Positions 46,990-59,285 of a stretch of DNA of 64,000 nt are shown one piece after another. Each line of letters starts with the position of its first letter. The stretch's first letter is position 1. The translations under genes were made by a program, and so were the position numbers. Origin of the DNA: Bettongia penicillata ogilbyi. Taxonomy: Eukaryota; Chordata; Mammalia; Diprotodontia; Potoroidae. The stretch lies in contig JAJHZJ010000221.1 in NCBI GenBank assembly GCA_023548195.1, forward strand, positions 310,001 to 374,000, written 5' to 3'. Below the pieces are notes generated by a model. It was given only the letters and a program-made list of their open reading frames with translations. It did no database searches and had not been told where the DNA came from.

Positions 46990-47900
46990 TATCATGCATG
47001 TTCTGAACATCTTACCTGAATGTCTGATAGACATCTCAAATTCATTGTATCCAAAATGAAATTTATCATCTTTCTTTTAAAGCTGCCTTTCCTCTAGTCT
47101 TCCTTTTTTCTTTTCAGATTGCCATCATCCTTCCAGTCACAAATGTTTTCAAGCTCAAGTAAACCTCAACTTTTCTTTCCTTTACCTCCCCTCCCCCATA
47201 TCAGTCAGCTCCTGAGTCTTTACTTCTTTCTCCGCAACATCTCTCCCATTGATTCCCCTTCTCTCACCTTATCTGCCTAGGACCTTGGGGCACGATTGCC
47301 ATAGCCTACTATTTGATCCAAAGGATGGCTCATGAACATGTAGAAAAGAAAGAAATGGTCACTAAAATGCTTCGTTTTCCAGACAGTATCTTCTGTAATT
47401 TTAAGTCAAATTTTAGCAAAGAAACTATAGAAATGTATCCCAAACATTATTCAGTAGCACCAAGGTGGATTTAGACCAGAGGTTCTCTATGACTCTCACT
47501 ATTTCTTCTGTTGCTCTAACTCAGCAATCTCTCCCGTGAAATTCTGCAAGTACCCTGGCTTCCCAGAACCTTAACACCTTGCCTTGCATCGTCACTCCAC
47601 CTTTGCCATCTTCCTAACTAGTATCTCCATTCCATCTGTCTTCTACCCAGCTGCCCAAGTAATCTTCCCTAAAGCACAGATCTAACTACATGTTTCATAT
47701 GGTTCAGGATTTTTCATGCCTTCTAGGATAAAACACCTATTCCTGAGATTAGAATTTAAAACCCTTCTCATCTACATCCAGTCTACTTTTTCAGACTCAT
47801 TTCAAGTGATTTGCCTTCATATACTCCCTACTCCAGATCTGCCTTCTGAACTCAGCAATATTATCTCTTGTCTCTGTACAACTTTGTGATTCTATTTGTA
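46990..47900 (+). mobile_element. L2 LINE ORF2 fragments
   Basis: 46990-47270 (GATAGACATCTCAAATTCAT, CCTGAGTCTTTACTTCTTTC) and 47490-47900 (TCTTCCCTAAAGCACAGATC, TTCTAGGATAAAACACCTAT) follow L2 in order with a unique-looking gap between. Confidence 0.65.
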
Positions 47901-47904
47901 AAAG

Positions 47905-48400
47905 AATTGCACGACTACAAAGGTATTGATATGATAGCAGGCAGTTGAAATATAGTTGTTATATATATGAGCTAAGATTATATCAGCCTATAGGTAAGCG
48001 AGAAACTCATCTCGGGTCTTCTCTGTATTTTATTGTGTAGATAACGGTCTATGTAGATATTTTCCTTTGCTTTGTAACAATACGGATATGTGTGTATGTG
48101 TCTATTTCACATCAAAATCCCAAATTGACGTTAGTGAAGAAGCAAATACTACAGTCATCAAATAACTAAACAGAAAGGCAGTGACTTCAAGTGTTAAGTA
48201 ATGCTTTGGCAGTGTATAAATTGTCATTTTTTGTAGAAGCCAATGACAGTTTTAAAACTTCATTATGAAAGATGCAATGACAGTATATGCATTAAAGTTA
48301 AATTTCATTAGCTTTTAAGCCTAACATGAAATAGCTTTCAATAAAAACATATCTTATTCAAGGAAATGTACCAAAAGTTGAAAGAAATGCTAAAAAAAAA
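47905..48400. other. Intronic DNA, no recognised feature
   Basis: AT-rich sequence with no clear repeat or coding signal. Confidence 0.4.
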
Positions 48401-48404
48401 AATA

Positions 48405-48860
48405 AGATACGGTTCCTACCTTTATGGGACAGATAGTTCAATAGAGAATGCAACATATACAGAGATAACATATGCAAAAGAAGATGTGACTATTGCATTT
48501 AAAAGTACAAAGCAAGAGTTACAATAAGTTGGAGGAGTCAAGTAGGTAAGAATTTTACAGACTTGAATGAAACAAGATTTCATGGTCAAGTTTGTATTTG
48601 TTCTGGGCCTTAACACATGAATATAATTAATAAGCAAAGATAACAGGGAGGACAATACAGAAATAGGAAACAGCAACATGTGAGGGGAGAATGCACAGGA
48701 CTGACTGAACACCATTGCTGGCCTCATTATAGTATATTGGGGGGTTGAAGGAGAAGGAGATTGTAGGATGATACAAAATCATGAGAAGGCTTGGGTGCCA
48801 GGCTTAGGAGTCTGAACTTTATTCAATAAATGATTAGAGAGCCAATATTACACAGTCAAG
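48405..48860 (-). mobile_element. L2 LINE 3' region, antisense
   Basis: ACAAGATTTCATGGTCAAGT, GAGGGGAGAATGCACAGGAC and CATGAGAAGGCTTGGGTGCC resemble the antisense L2 coding end, strongly diverged. Confidence 0.5.
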
Positions 48861-49057
48861 CATCTGATCTAATATAGCTGCTAATATACTGCTGTCCTGA
48901 TGAGAAAAAAAGTGCGTTAGAATTGACACATTTTATAAAAATGTTATTTTCGGTCTGCAAATTGTAAAAAAAAAACCTCTTATTTCTTGAACTAATATTA
49001 ATGCCTGTGTGCCTTTAAGTATTGTTCTTTTAACTTCTCTAATACAGCACATGCCCA

Positions 49058-49102
49058 TACATATATATATATATACTATATATATATATATATACACACA
49101 TC
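49058..49102. repeat. (TA)n/(CA)n microsatellite
   Basis: Two TA runs separated by CTA, ending in ACACACA. About 380 bp before the 49481 exon. Confidence 0.9.
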
Positions 49103-49480
49103 TACACGTGCTTATATACATGTGCATACTCATATTTCCTATGTCCCCTGATACATAATAAGCTTCATAAGGATAGTACAACATTCCTTTCTCCTCTAGT
49201 CTCCTATAACATGGGTTTTTGCTTTTAGATGATTAATAAATTTTGTTCAGTTGAACTGACTCCATTATATGCGCTTTGCTACTCTTGTCATTTGTTAAAT
49301 CATGGGTAACCCACAGAAATCTAAGGGGTGTTGTTATTTTCCATCTTTTAGAGACATTTTTTGTTATTTTCTCTTTATACCCATTGAAGTAAAATGAATG
49401 ACATTAGCATGATAACAGAAAGTTTGAGTGGGTATTTAAGTTGTCACTAATTTGTCTTTTGGTTTCTTTTCTTTCTGTAG

Positions 49481-49649
49481 TCTTATTCCAGTTAAAATTA
49501 TGCGTGATTGGAAGGAGCTGTTTTTTAGTGGGAAACCAATTTATGAACAAGCCTCCATCGAACCCATGCCAACTCGCTTTACTTCAGAACAACTAGTAGA
49601 ACTATCCAAGAGGAGTTTGCTAGATGACAACGATTATGAGGAGTATAAG
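49481..49649 (+). CDS. SPEF2: SPEF2 coding exon (probably exon 10)
   Basis: The exon is 169 bp: one base completing the split Asn, then 56 codons. It reads LIPVKIMRDWKELFFSGKPI, then YEQASIEPMPTRFTSEQL and ends LLDDNDYEEYK. The DWKELFF-KPIYEQAS and L-D-NDYEEYK motifs match SPEF2. The acceptor TTTCTTTTCTTTCTGTAG is the strongest in the window; the donor is AAG|GTACCT. In mammals the next exon starts the linker to the kinase-like domain; it is not seen in the remaining 14.3 kb. Confidence 0.96.
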
Positions 49650-50781
49650 GTACCTACCTAATTCAGGACAATTAAAGGAAATCTACTTGAATAAACAATT
49701 TATTTTTAATCTTTAATATTCCGTTGTGATGTATTCACTTGATTTCAATGCTATCCTTTTTTAAATAGGAGGCAGTATAGTTGTACAAGATGCCATGCCT
49801 TTTTGTTTAGTTTTTTTTAATTGCAATGGTGATTAAGCAGAAATGCTGTGTCAGCACCCTTATGGCATTTATGTAATAAGCACAAAAGTGTTGTGGTCTT
49901 CAGGGTAGAGGAGGAAAAAATCACCAGTCTTGATGACTAGATTTCAGAGCTTTAACCCTGCTGTAAAACTGTCCTTTTCCATCTTTCTGTAATTCCTTTC
50001 CCATTGTTTCAGGTGGCCCCATTAAGGACCGTTTAGCGACAGACTTGAAAAGACAAGTTAGTTATTTACACAGAGAGTTTTGGAGATGTACTCCAGTAAT
50101 CGGGGCGTAATAACTAGGATATTTAAGCTGGTAAGAAGACGGTCAAGACGGCAGGAATTCGGCAGCAACTATGGACAGAGTGAGGGGGTGAAGGTGTTGA
50201 AACTGGGAAATGTAAGCCGGACAAGAGACATGGGACGTTGGGTCCACTGGGAAATGTGAGAGGAGGAGTTTCAGAAGGGAAGTGACATGGCTTGAACAAA
50301 GAGAACCGAAGATGATTTGAACCCTGACTAGGCAGTGGATAGAATATCACTATAGTGTTGAGCCCTAGAGAAAATATTTATCAACGGAGGGGAAAAGAGA
50401 AAATGAAACAAATGTTTCAAAACACTGTAGAGCTAAATTTTCATCATACTTCAGGTTGAATTAATCTGAATTTCTAGAATTTTATGAACATACTCTACAC
50501 AAATATTTTTGTGTAGCTGTAGGATTTACTAGACCAAATATGTCCATCAAAAGTTTGATCACTAGTAATGGAATGTTCCATACTGAATCCAGTTAATATA
50601 AAAACCCTCCCCTCTTTTACAAGATAGTTAAATGTTAAATATTAAGTTGAAATTTTACACTGTGCTCATTGACAGATGAAAATTAATTTTATACTGTTTT
50701 TGAAACAGCAAAATATTGACATTCTGCTTTTTTCCTAATAGTAAGTCAAGGCACTTAGCACAGACTTCAGTTTAGCAAAGA

Positions 50782-50785
<4 letters not shown>
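49650..50785. other. Start of the last, incomplete intron; no recognised feature
   Basis: No repeat family recognised with confidence; a minus-strand open frame at 50123-50350 is proline-rich by composition only. Confidence 0.4.

Positions 50786-50832
<47 letters not shown>
50786..50832. repeat. (TG)n microsatellite
   Basis: About 23 uninterrupted TG units, the longest pure dinucleotide array of the window. Confidence 0.96.
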
Positions 50833-50835
<3 letters not shown>

Positions 50836-50839
50836 GCTT

Positions 50840-51635
50840 GCCACAGTAATCTGCTTTTTTGCCCACATCCTAAACCAACAGGTACGCTTCCTTTTGCAGA
50901 AAATTATCAACTTTTGTTAGGAGTAAGTAAATGTCTGACAGCACCACTTTTGCTATGTTTCTAAAAATGAAAGTTGTCTTCAGAGGTCTTGCTTTATGTA
51001 TACATGCTAACAGATAGGTCAAATTGTAAAAGTAACTTTCTTTTGAAAGAAAATAAAGTAATATGCACATTTGTTTTTGTTTACATTATATTTATTTATA
51101 TTTATATAAATATATTTACATTATATTTCAAGTTTGTTTTGAGTAAACTGTCCATTATGTCACACTCCCATATTTTTAGAATTTAAACTACTTGGAGATG
51201 AAATCTTATCTGAGCCTACTAGTAAAAATGAAACTTATACAGTCTTTTATATTTGTGCTTTATAAAATATATGACATGGCAATTTACAGTTTGATCGAAG
51301 AGTCCTGGATAAGCTGTAAGGCTGTTATAAGAAGACTCCAGCAAAACATTGTGGGTTAGCTACTAAAAGCAGTCAATCACTTTCATTATTGCTAAATTCA
51401 TTCATTTTTTGAAATACATCAAGGAATTGTATGTCTTGTAGCTCACCCAGTTAGAGCAATGCATAATGGATGAGCATGGAAAAGATTTCTAGCAAATGAG
51501 AAAGCTCAGGCTTCACTGCTATCCTATTTTAATATTTCATTACATTGTCGCATTCCCTAAGCTTTTAAAGGGCTAGCCCAATAGGGCAAAGGTCCTGGCC
51601 ATTAGACTAAACTGGAAAGGCTATGAGTAAGGACC
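50840..51635. other. Intronic DNA, no recognised feature
   Basis: A TTTATA-rich patch at 51080-51125; otherwise nothing supported. Confidence 0.4.
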
Positions 51636-51639
51636 TAAT

Positions 51640-52275
51640 GATGGACTTTATACGTAGCATCTGAAAATCAGCCTTAGTCAGAGATCCTCACTACAAGCTT
51701 GACATTGAATAAGGAAGGTTGGGGCCATGGCAGCTCTGGAAAATCAGTTGCTAGAGGCCAGTATAACCCTACGCAATACTGAGAGGCAGAGTGTTTGGTG
51801 AAAGGGCAATGATGGTCCTGCTGGGCATTGCCCTGGTTGCCCCATATCTGGAAAGTCATCACTGAGCTGGAGGGTGCTTTGGATGGTGAAGGGTCTATAG
51901 CTCATATGAGGATGAGTCAAGAGAATTAGGAATATTTAGCCTAGAGAATAATAATTGCCTTCAAGTATTTGTAGGGCTAGCATGTATACAGGGGATTACA
52001 CTTACTCTGTTTGGCCTCAAGGGATGGAACCAAGAGCAATAGGCAGAAATTTAATGAGATGCATCTAGGCTGGATATGATGGGGAGAAAAACTCCTAGTA
52101 ATTAGAGCTGTCCAAAATTAGAATGGATTGTCTTGGGAGATAATAGGTTCTCTCTCACATGGAGTTTTTAGACAAAAGTTGGCTGACCAATTATTAAGGA
52201 TTCTGTAAAAGAGATTCTTATTTAAGTACAATTTAAACTAGGTGGCCTCTTAGGGCCCTTCCAGTTATGAGATAC
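51640..52275 (+). mobile_element. CR1/L3 LINE 3' region
   Basis: GGATGGTGAAGGGTCTATAG, GAATATTTAGCCTAGAGAAT, TTGCCTTCAAGTATTTGTAG, TTAGAGCTGTCCAAAATTAG and GCCTCTTAGGGCCCTTCCAG follow the CR1/L3 C-terminus and 3' end closely. Confidence 0.8.
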
Positions 52276-52379
52276 TGCAATATAACAAATTAAATAAAAA
52301 CAAATCATAGATCCTTAAATACTGAAAGAAGAAAAATCTGAAATGAGCAACACAAATTTTATAACACTCCCAACTTTAC

Positions 52380-52475
52380 TGTTTCTAAAGGGCATTTTAC
52401 CTTGCTGTGCTTAGACCTGTGTCTAGAGCATACTAAGTGTTTAATAAATGTTATTCAACTATTGACTGACTAATT
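52380..52475 (+). mobile_element. L2/MIR 3' end fragment
   Basis: GTGTCTAGAGCATACTAAGT and GTTTAATAAATGTTATTCAA. Confidence 0.5.
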
Positions 52476-52750
52476 TTCCTACCAAATAAAACATCATCAG
52501 CCAGGCTTGAGAGTTAAAAATATGAAGTCTTTTCACCCCAATAAATTATGAATAACATTAAAGAAAATTTCTGAATATTATTTTACACTGTTTAATTCTT
52601 AAATCAAGAATGTTTAATTTTTAAATTCTGCAGCAGCAGCATCAAATAATATATACAAGGGTAAGTTTTTCTAATTTAAGAGCCATCAGAAGTTGACTTA
52701 CAAATGAAACAATATAAGACAATACCTCAAACTGGAACCACCTCTTAGAG

Positions 52751-52998
52751 GGTTGTTGTCCAGTCATTTCTATTCTGTCTGACCCTTTATGATCCCCTTT
52801 GGGGTTATCTTGGCAGAGATACTGAACTAGTTTGCCATTTCTTTTTCCTGCTCATTTTACAGATGAGCAAACTGAGGCAAACAGGGTTAAGTGACTTGCT
52901 CAGGGTTACACAACTAGGAGGTCAGATTAGAATTTAGAAAGATGAGTATTCTGCCTTCAGGCCCAGCACTTGATATCCACTGTGCCCCTAGCTGCCCC
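52751..52998 (-). mobile_element. RTE-tailed tRNA SINE, antisense
   Basis: GGGTTGTTGTCCAGTCATTT, CCCTTTGGGGTTATCTTGGC, GATGAGCAAACTGAGGCAAA and ATCCACTGTGCCCCTAGCTG: near complete. Confidence 0.88.
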
Positions 52999-53254
52999 AT
53001 CTATTAGGCAATGACCTCAATTAACATGACCAATTTTAAAGAGAAATGTAACCAACATGAATTATTTTGACTTTTGCATCACTATAAATGTAGGTGGCAT
53101 TTAGCAGCAGGGCTGGCTTTAGGTAGAACTTCCTAGTTCAGAATCTCTGCCTAATTAATTGGACCCTGAACCTGTAAGACTAAGCCTACAAATAGAAGTT
53201 AAGTACATGAAAAATATGAAGATATGTAACAGGGCAGAGGATACTTTCATGTAG

Positions 53255-54290
53255 AAATTCTTTGAATTGTAGTGAACTTGTAATGTTCTATAGTCCAACC
53301 CATAACTATATGAAGATCAGTATCCCTAACTAGGGACTGTTTAGCCTTCAGCTGAAGTCATCTGGTAAAGGGGAAATCGCTACCCCTGAGGCAATTCATT
53401 GAACCTTTAAATGGCTCTGATTGTTAGTTCCATTTCTTCTATCTAGCCTGAACCAGCCTTTGCCCCTTTTACTCACAGTTCCTAATTTTGTTTCCTGGAG
53501 CCAACAAGAACAAACTTTTTCCATCTTCTAAATGATAGCCCTTGGAATATTGGAAGATAGTTACCATTCATTTTTCTCTTCTCCAGACTAAGCATTCCCA
53601 GTTTCTTCAGTCTTTCCTATGATCGCATGACTTCTTGGCCCCTCCTCGTGACCTGGGTATTCTCTAGATTATTAATAGTCTTCCTAAAATGTGGCGTGAT
53701 GCTTGAGTCACTATCTGATCTGAGCAGAGTACAGGGTGACCATCACTTCCTTGATTTTGAATGCTATTTCTTGCTTAGTACAGTTTGAAATCGCAAGTTA
53801 TTTTGTTTTGGTTTTTTGGCTGCATGTCAAACTGTTGGGTTATTGAACTTGCAACCTCACTGATACCTTCAGATCATTTTCATATATACTGTTGTCTAGT
53901 CAAACTTAATCCATCTGAAGATCTTAGGGTCATAGATAATACACCATTTAGAATAGAAATCAGAGGTCAACCAGGAAAACCCCATTACTTTACTGAGATG
54001 GAAATCTTAGCTCCCACAGGCTAATGGAGTTCCCCAGGATTACCTAGACAGTAAATTTCAGGATCAGAATTTGAACTCAAATCCTCTAACTTCAAAATTT
54101 GCTTTTTAACCTAAGTATAGAACTTTATAATTAACCCTATTAAATTCTTTCTTACCATAGTCTACCCATTGTTCTTTTCAATTGAAGTTTTTATTTAACT
54201 CTGTCATGGAAAGTTTTAGCCATCCCTCTCAAATTCATGTCTTCTACAGATTTGATAAGAATGTCATTTGTGACCTAAATGTGGTCCAGT
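53255..54290 (-). mobile_element. CR1/L3 LINE, antisense, split by a MIR
   Basis: CTTCTCCAGACTAAGCATTC, CCCAGTTTCTTCAGTCTTTC, CTGAGCAGAGTACAGGGTGA, and after the break CTACAGATTTGATAAGAATG follow the antisense CR1/L3 reading. The MIR at 53940-54110 divides it. Confidence 0.7.
53940..54110 (-). mobile_element. MIR SINE inserted in CR1/L3, antisense
   Basis: CATTACTTTACTGAGATGGA, AGTTCCCCAGGATTACCTAG and TTTGAACTCAAATCCTCTAA. Confidence 0.65.
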
Positions 54291-54767
54291 AATTGGTTAA
54301 ATACGCACATACATATGTGTATGTGTGTATGTATATTATCATTCACTATGATCAGAACATAAATGGCATTCTTATCCCCTGTGAGAGACAGAGAAAGAGA
54401 AACAGAGATGAGACAGAAACAGAGAAAGGAAAAGGAAGGGAGGGAGGACACCAGAAGACACCCTGGGAATAACTGCTAAGCTCTCCTATTCTTCAAAGAT
54501 CTGGCATCACTCAAACTTTGGTTCTACCACCTTATGAGTGACTTCATTTTTCTCTTGTTAGTCTAAATTTGGGGTGGATTACCTAATTTACATCAATAAC
54601 TTATCAACCTCATCCTAGATAGGGAAACCAATCATCTTCTCTCTACCCACTACTGTGTTTATTAGTTGATCCACTGTTAACTTACAGATGATGTATGCAC
54701 CCACTTTAACCAGATTAGCTAAATGGTAAAATAGAAGCATTACTCAACATGAGTAACAGATAAGTAT

Positions 54768-54794
<27 letters not shown>
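54768..54794. repeat. (AC)n microsatellite
   Basis: About 13 CA units, then CAGACA. Confidence 0.92.
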
Positions 54795-54798
<4 letters not shown>

Positions 54799-54834
54799 TA
54801 TACACATGAGTATAGATTCTATTAGATTGTCAGT

Positions 54835-55620
54835 CAGTTGTTGTGTTTGTCCTTCGTTTTTGAAGAGGATCATCACATCAGAGAAATAATGACATGACTT
54901 GCACTTGACTTTCTTTTGAGTGAGGGATGGCTGTGCAAAGTCATCAGCCTCACTTCTCCTCCTGAGCCATCTGGATCCAGTGACCAGACATTCATCAGGA
55001 TGACTGGAGATGGCCCAGGATGCAATGGAAGACCTTGGCCTTTTGGGCTAAGGCTTTTTCAGGTACTCACTTTAAATTAAGGTGATGCCCATTCAGTGAA
55101 TAGACCTCTTTAAAAAGTAGTCAGTGGGATGGCCCTTTTAATAGAAAAAAGAAAAAAAATAGATAAATCACAGTGGGAGGGACAGGAACCTTAGGGTTGT
55201 TGTTTAGAAGAGAATCTGTTACCACTGTCATTCACTCAAAGCCAGAAGGGTCCATAAGCTGCTATTGAGTGGAGGTTGGGCAGGGACCCATTATTGTCCA
55301 ATCCATATGCTTGAGAGTACACTGGATCTAAGGTTTTAGGGGAGACAAGGAAGGGTGCCCCAAGTTAACTGGGCAGCTTCTGGCCATGAAAAATCACCTT
55401 CTTTTGGAGAGGCGAAGGAAGGAGAGAGGGCTAGTTGAGAGGATGAACTGAGTTACCCAGCTGGCTGGGTCCCCATTCAGGTAGCTCGGTCTACTCACAA
55501 GTTGTGTTCATTCTTCGTTTTCAGAGAGGACCATGACATCAGAGAAATGATGACATGACTTGCACTTGACCTTGGCTGGAGTCGTGGTCCTCTTTGAGAA
55601 TTAAGGACAAACACAACAGC
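54835..55620 (-). mobile_element. RTE-related marsupial element with tails at both ends
   Basis: Begins with an antisense tail (GTTGTGTTTGTCCTTCGTTT, GAGAAATAATGACATGACTT, CAGTGACCAGACATTCATCA, GATGACTGGAGATGGCC). A second antisense tail starts at about 55500 (TTCATTCTTCGTTTTCAGAG) and is joined to a sense tail ending GTCCTCTTTGAGAATTAAGG and ACAAACACAACAGCAACAAC. The middle includes AAGGTGATGCCCATTCAGTG. The family is the one also seen at 17696-17995. Confidence 0.65.
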
Positions 55621-55699
55621 AACAACCTTCTAGCATTGACTTTGACTTGTATCCCTCAACTCACTGATTGTGGTGGAGGAACTAGATTACTCTTTGTTG

Positions 55700-56460
55700 C
55701 TTACTTAGCAACCTGAGTGAGAACTTTGAGGTTCTCTCAGATCAAATCTACCACTCAATCAGAATTCTAATAACCATTGTCCACTCTCCTTCCTTCCTCA
55801 GAGTTCAGTTCTTTACTAACAGATTTTCTTTACTCTTCAACTCTTGTGCTCATACTAGTAGACTTCATCAGTCACATTGTTAATCCCTCAGAGTTCTTCC
55901 ATTTCCTCATTTCTCATGACGATACTCCTCCACCCTACCACAGTTGCATGCAAAGATGGCCATATCCTTGATCTTGTCATAAGTCATATATGTCTCACAT
56001 CTATTTTCATGAACTCCATTATTTCCAGTGTTATTCACCCTCACCATGACTTCTGCTGCTTCCATATAACAGTTCTTTCCCATGCCATCACTCCTTTGGT
56101 GGTTATACTATCTTCCCTTCCTGATCTTCACTCCTTGGTAAAACAGTCCAAATAAACACTATCATCTTTTCACAAGTCTCTTTTCCCTTTATCCCATTAC
56201 AGATCTTATTCTGTCATATCAACCTTAAATTATTTCCATGATTCAGTCCTTCATTCCTAATCTCATGCTTCTGAATGGAACTAGAGAAAATTATGAAACC
56301 ATCTTCACTGGGTCCACCATGGCTAAGCAGTGATTTTATACCTCCCAAATTGATTCACTGTCTCAAATGCTCCAACAGAAATTTTGTGGTATGGTTCATG
56401 AACATATTAGATGCTCTTTCTTAGCGAATCAATCTACCACCACCAGACTGACTGTGGTTT
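55700..56460 (+). mobile_element. L2 LINE, 5' ORF2 (endonuclease) region
   Basis: CATATCCTTGATCTTGTCAT, CATTATTTCCAGTGTTATTC and ACCCTCACCATGACTTCTGC resemble the L2 endonuclease part (LDLVIS...HPHHDF). The open frames at 55777-56155 are its remains. Confidence 0.55.
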
Positions 56461-56469
56461 GAGGGAAGG

Positions 56470-59035
56470 CCAAAAACAAAATCTTAGGATATATTCTCTT
56501 GTGGCCTTTGGCATCCATCGCTTGAGGACTGTTTTGCACAACCTTAGTTCAGACACAGGCGTCACATGGACAATGGGCCACTAGAATATCACTGATTGAT
56601 TATCATGTCTCATGGGGGCCTTATTGTTCCTCAGTGGCTTCTTTATGTCATAGCTACAGACTTTGCAACTAAATTGAATCAAAGACATACCTTGATATCT
56701 CTTAATAGGCATAAAGATCAGTTTGTTACCTAATTCCTTTGTCAAATATTTGCTGCCAACATATCACATTCAGTTCCTGTGATAGAACTTCTTTGTATTT
56801 CTCTGAAAAGATCCACATTGTAGGTGCTTCCAGGAAGCTGACAAATATCAGGAGTAATGGGAGTATTGTGTCTTCCAGCAGATTCTTTTCCCCATTGTAA
56901 GAAAAAAAATCTTTCTTGCCATCCTCAGTGCTAAGGTGTGATGTTACCAAAAAAGTTAAATAATAAAATGAATAGAATCCACTTATTCCAGTTGAGATGG
57001 TGGCACTTTTGGTCAGGTGGTGGGGAGGAAAGGGGAAGGAAGATTTTTTAAAAATTCTAACAGCACATGGAATTTTATATTAAAGGTTGCTTGCTCTCAA
57101 ATGGGTGCCAATACTCCTCCAAGCCCTGTCCTAAATTCTGTCACATAGGTATCAGTTATCAAAAGGGTTAGAGAGTAAGTTCTGGAGCCAATTTTGGGTT
57201 CCCTGATGCCTGCAGAAGAAAAAGGTTCCATAATTCAAATGCTTTAACCCAAGGGCTGACGAGGAAGACTATCTTCAATACAAGTAAAATAAAGCCATTT
57301 AACCGTTTACTCTTTGTAAATTATGTTGGTAGGTACTAAGGAAGGTCCCAAAACAACTAAGACATGTTCCCCCAGCCTCAGGGGAGGAGGAGGGGGTGAG
57401 TGGAATAGAAGTGTGTGCAAATAGCTATAATATAAAGTTTAATTGATCACTAAAGAGGGATAAAGAAAATGTGATAAAAGTTTAGAGGAAAGAACACTTC
57501 TGGCTGAGAATATCAGCAGAGGCTTAATGGAGATTGTGGCCTTTAAATTTGACCTTGAAAGTGACTAGAATTTGAACAGGCAGATATTGGAGGTAGGAGT
57601 AGATTGGTTAATTGCAAATTAGCTAACAGAAGCCCACCTATACCAGGTGCCATTTTTAAAAACAAAACTATGATAACTACTACATGGAGAAAATTGGTAT
57701 CTAAAAGTTGGTGAGTCTAAGAAATTATTCCACCCCTCTATGCTATAGTTAATCGGTTATCCATAGAAAAGGATTTCCAAAATTTCAGGTTTCCTTCTTC
57801 AAATTACAAATCATTCTAGCTGAATATATAACTAGTGACCTGGAATATACTCCAGAACAGCCTGTTTTCAGGGAATATTTGTATTGTGGGAGAAATGTTC
57901 CATATCAGCTAAGTAATGCAAAGAAGAGATCAGCACTCATGACTAGAAAGCAGCCTAAGTGTTTGATATCGTAGAAACATGGTAGAAAGTTCTAGAGCTG
58001 GCATAATCCAGTAAAGTATTCAAAGAGGCCAAATGCTGAGTTCCAAAATGCCACTTTGTATTTGTTGCTCTTATGCATCCAGACTCAATTTGTAGGGTTT
58101 TCGGAGTTATGGTATGGTTAACTGTTGGGTGACTTGCAGATATCTGAAGAGCTCTGGAATAAGGGAAAATTAGTATAATTGAACTAATTGAATAGCCCTA
58201 TGATCAATGTGAGGACACGGTTCTTCATTTTCATTTTTACAAGTAATACTCTCCAAAATATAATTAAAAATATAAAACAATACTCTTCCCTACAAAAAAA
58301 TGAGAAATTCAGATGAACCTATTTTTTGTGGGGGAGGTAGGAAATAGCTTAGGAAATCTCTGATTCAAATCCTAATAAAGGTGACATTGAACATTATTGC
58401 ACAAAAACTCCGAGATTGTGTTTGAAGTCTAAGAGACAGTCATATGGCCAATATGGTAAGACTGTTTCAGTCACCTGTTTTAAAAAAAAAAAAAAAGGAT
58501 TTTCCTGGAAATGTTTTTACATAGAAGACTTTTTGATTCGTTGTTTGAGGTTGTCACTGACCTGGGCCCATGTTTCTTTTTGACCTGCCATGAGCGTAAC
58601 TCCAAAGTGTCAGATCAATTAAAGATAGTTTTTCTATGTATACTTTCTGTCATGAAGGAAGAGAAGAGACAAGGCTATAGGGTTAATGAAGGAAAGGTGT
58701 CTCCTAACTCCGAGGATCATAGAAATACGAAGACACAGCCAGTGGGAAATGGAGAGTCTAATTTATCTATGTGGGTCATATCTATGATGTTTAAAGAGAA
58801 CATAGGCAGGAGAGAAGCCATCTTATAGGTAATAATTCGAGAGTTTTTTTTAAGCCACTTCTTCCTACATAAAATGTCCTCATGTAGGGGGTTAGATTGT
58901 AGATGGACCTTAAAAAGACAGCATGATGCATGTGATATTAGCTAATATTGTATGTGTGTATTTATACATACATATGTATGGATGCATGTGGTACTTTATA
59001 GATTTATATATTATATATAATATATGAGAAAGAGA
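56470..59035. other. Intronic DNA, mostly unrecognised
   Basis: Apart from a diverged antisense L2-like piece at about 57520-57590 (TTTGACCTTGAAAGTGACTA), an A-run at 58482-58497 and a TA/TG patch at 58955-59030, nothing was recognised. The open frame at 58511-58828 (105 codons) has no recognisable domain or splice context. Confidence 0.4.
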
Positions 59036-59044
59036 GAGCACTTT

Positions 59045-59285
59045 AGGGTTTTTGTAGAGCACTTTAAAAATATTACCTCATTTTATCTTCACAATAATCC
59101 TGGGAGGTAGATGCTATTGTCATCTCCATTTTATAGATGAAGAAACTGTGCAGAGAAATAGGCAGAGGTTAAATGAAATGACTTGCCCAAAGTCACACAG
59201 CTAGTAAGTCTCTGAAGCTGAATTTGAACTAAGGACTTCTTGACTCCAGATCCTATACACTTATCTACCCACACTACCTATCTGC
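59045..59285 (-). mobile_element. CORE-SINE/MIR, antisense
   Basis: ATCCTGGGAGGTAGATGCTA, TTTTATAGATGAAGAAACTG, CCAAAGTCACACAGCTAGTA and CTTCTTGACTCCAGATCCTA then CTACCTATCTGC. Confidence 0.82.

Larger units (their letters stand above)
4613..49649 (+). other. SPEF2: SPEF2 gene, internal part (eight exons, seven complete introns)
   Basis: Eight exons spliced at AG/GT boundaries give one open frame of 452 codons that follows mammalian SPEF2 (KPL2) closely. Known role of the family: a large axonemal and manchette protein needed for the central-pair apparatus and for sperm tail building; loss causes short, immotile sperm and ciliary dyskinesia. Introns are 3814, 2585, 1873, 1972, 16916, 1843 and 14677 bp. 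The first codon is split, with only its last base in the window, and the last exon ends on a whole codon. Promoter, start codon, the nucleoside-kinase-like central part and the C-terminus are outside the window. All exons are intact, so this looks like the functional gene and not a copy. Exon numbers (3-10) are inferred from the mammalian gene. Confidence 0.95.
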
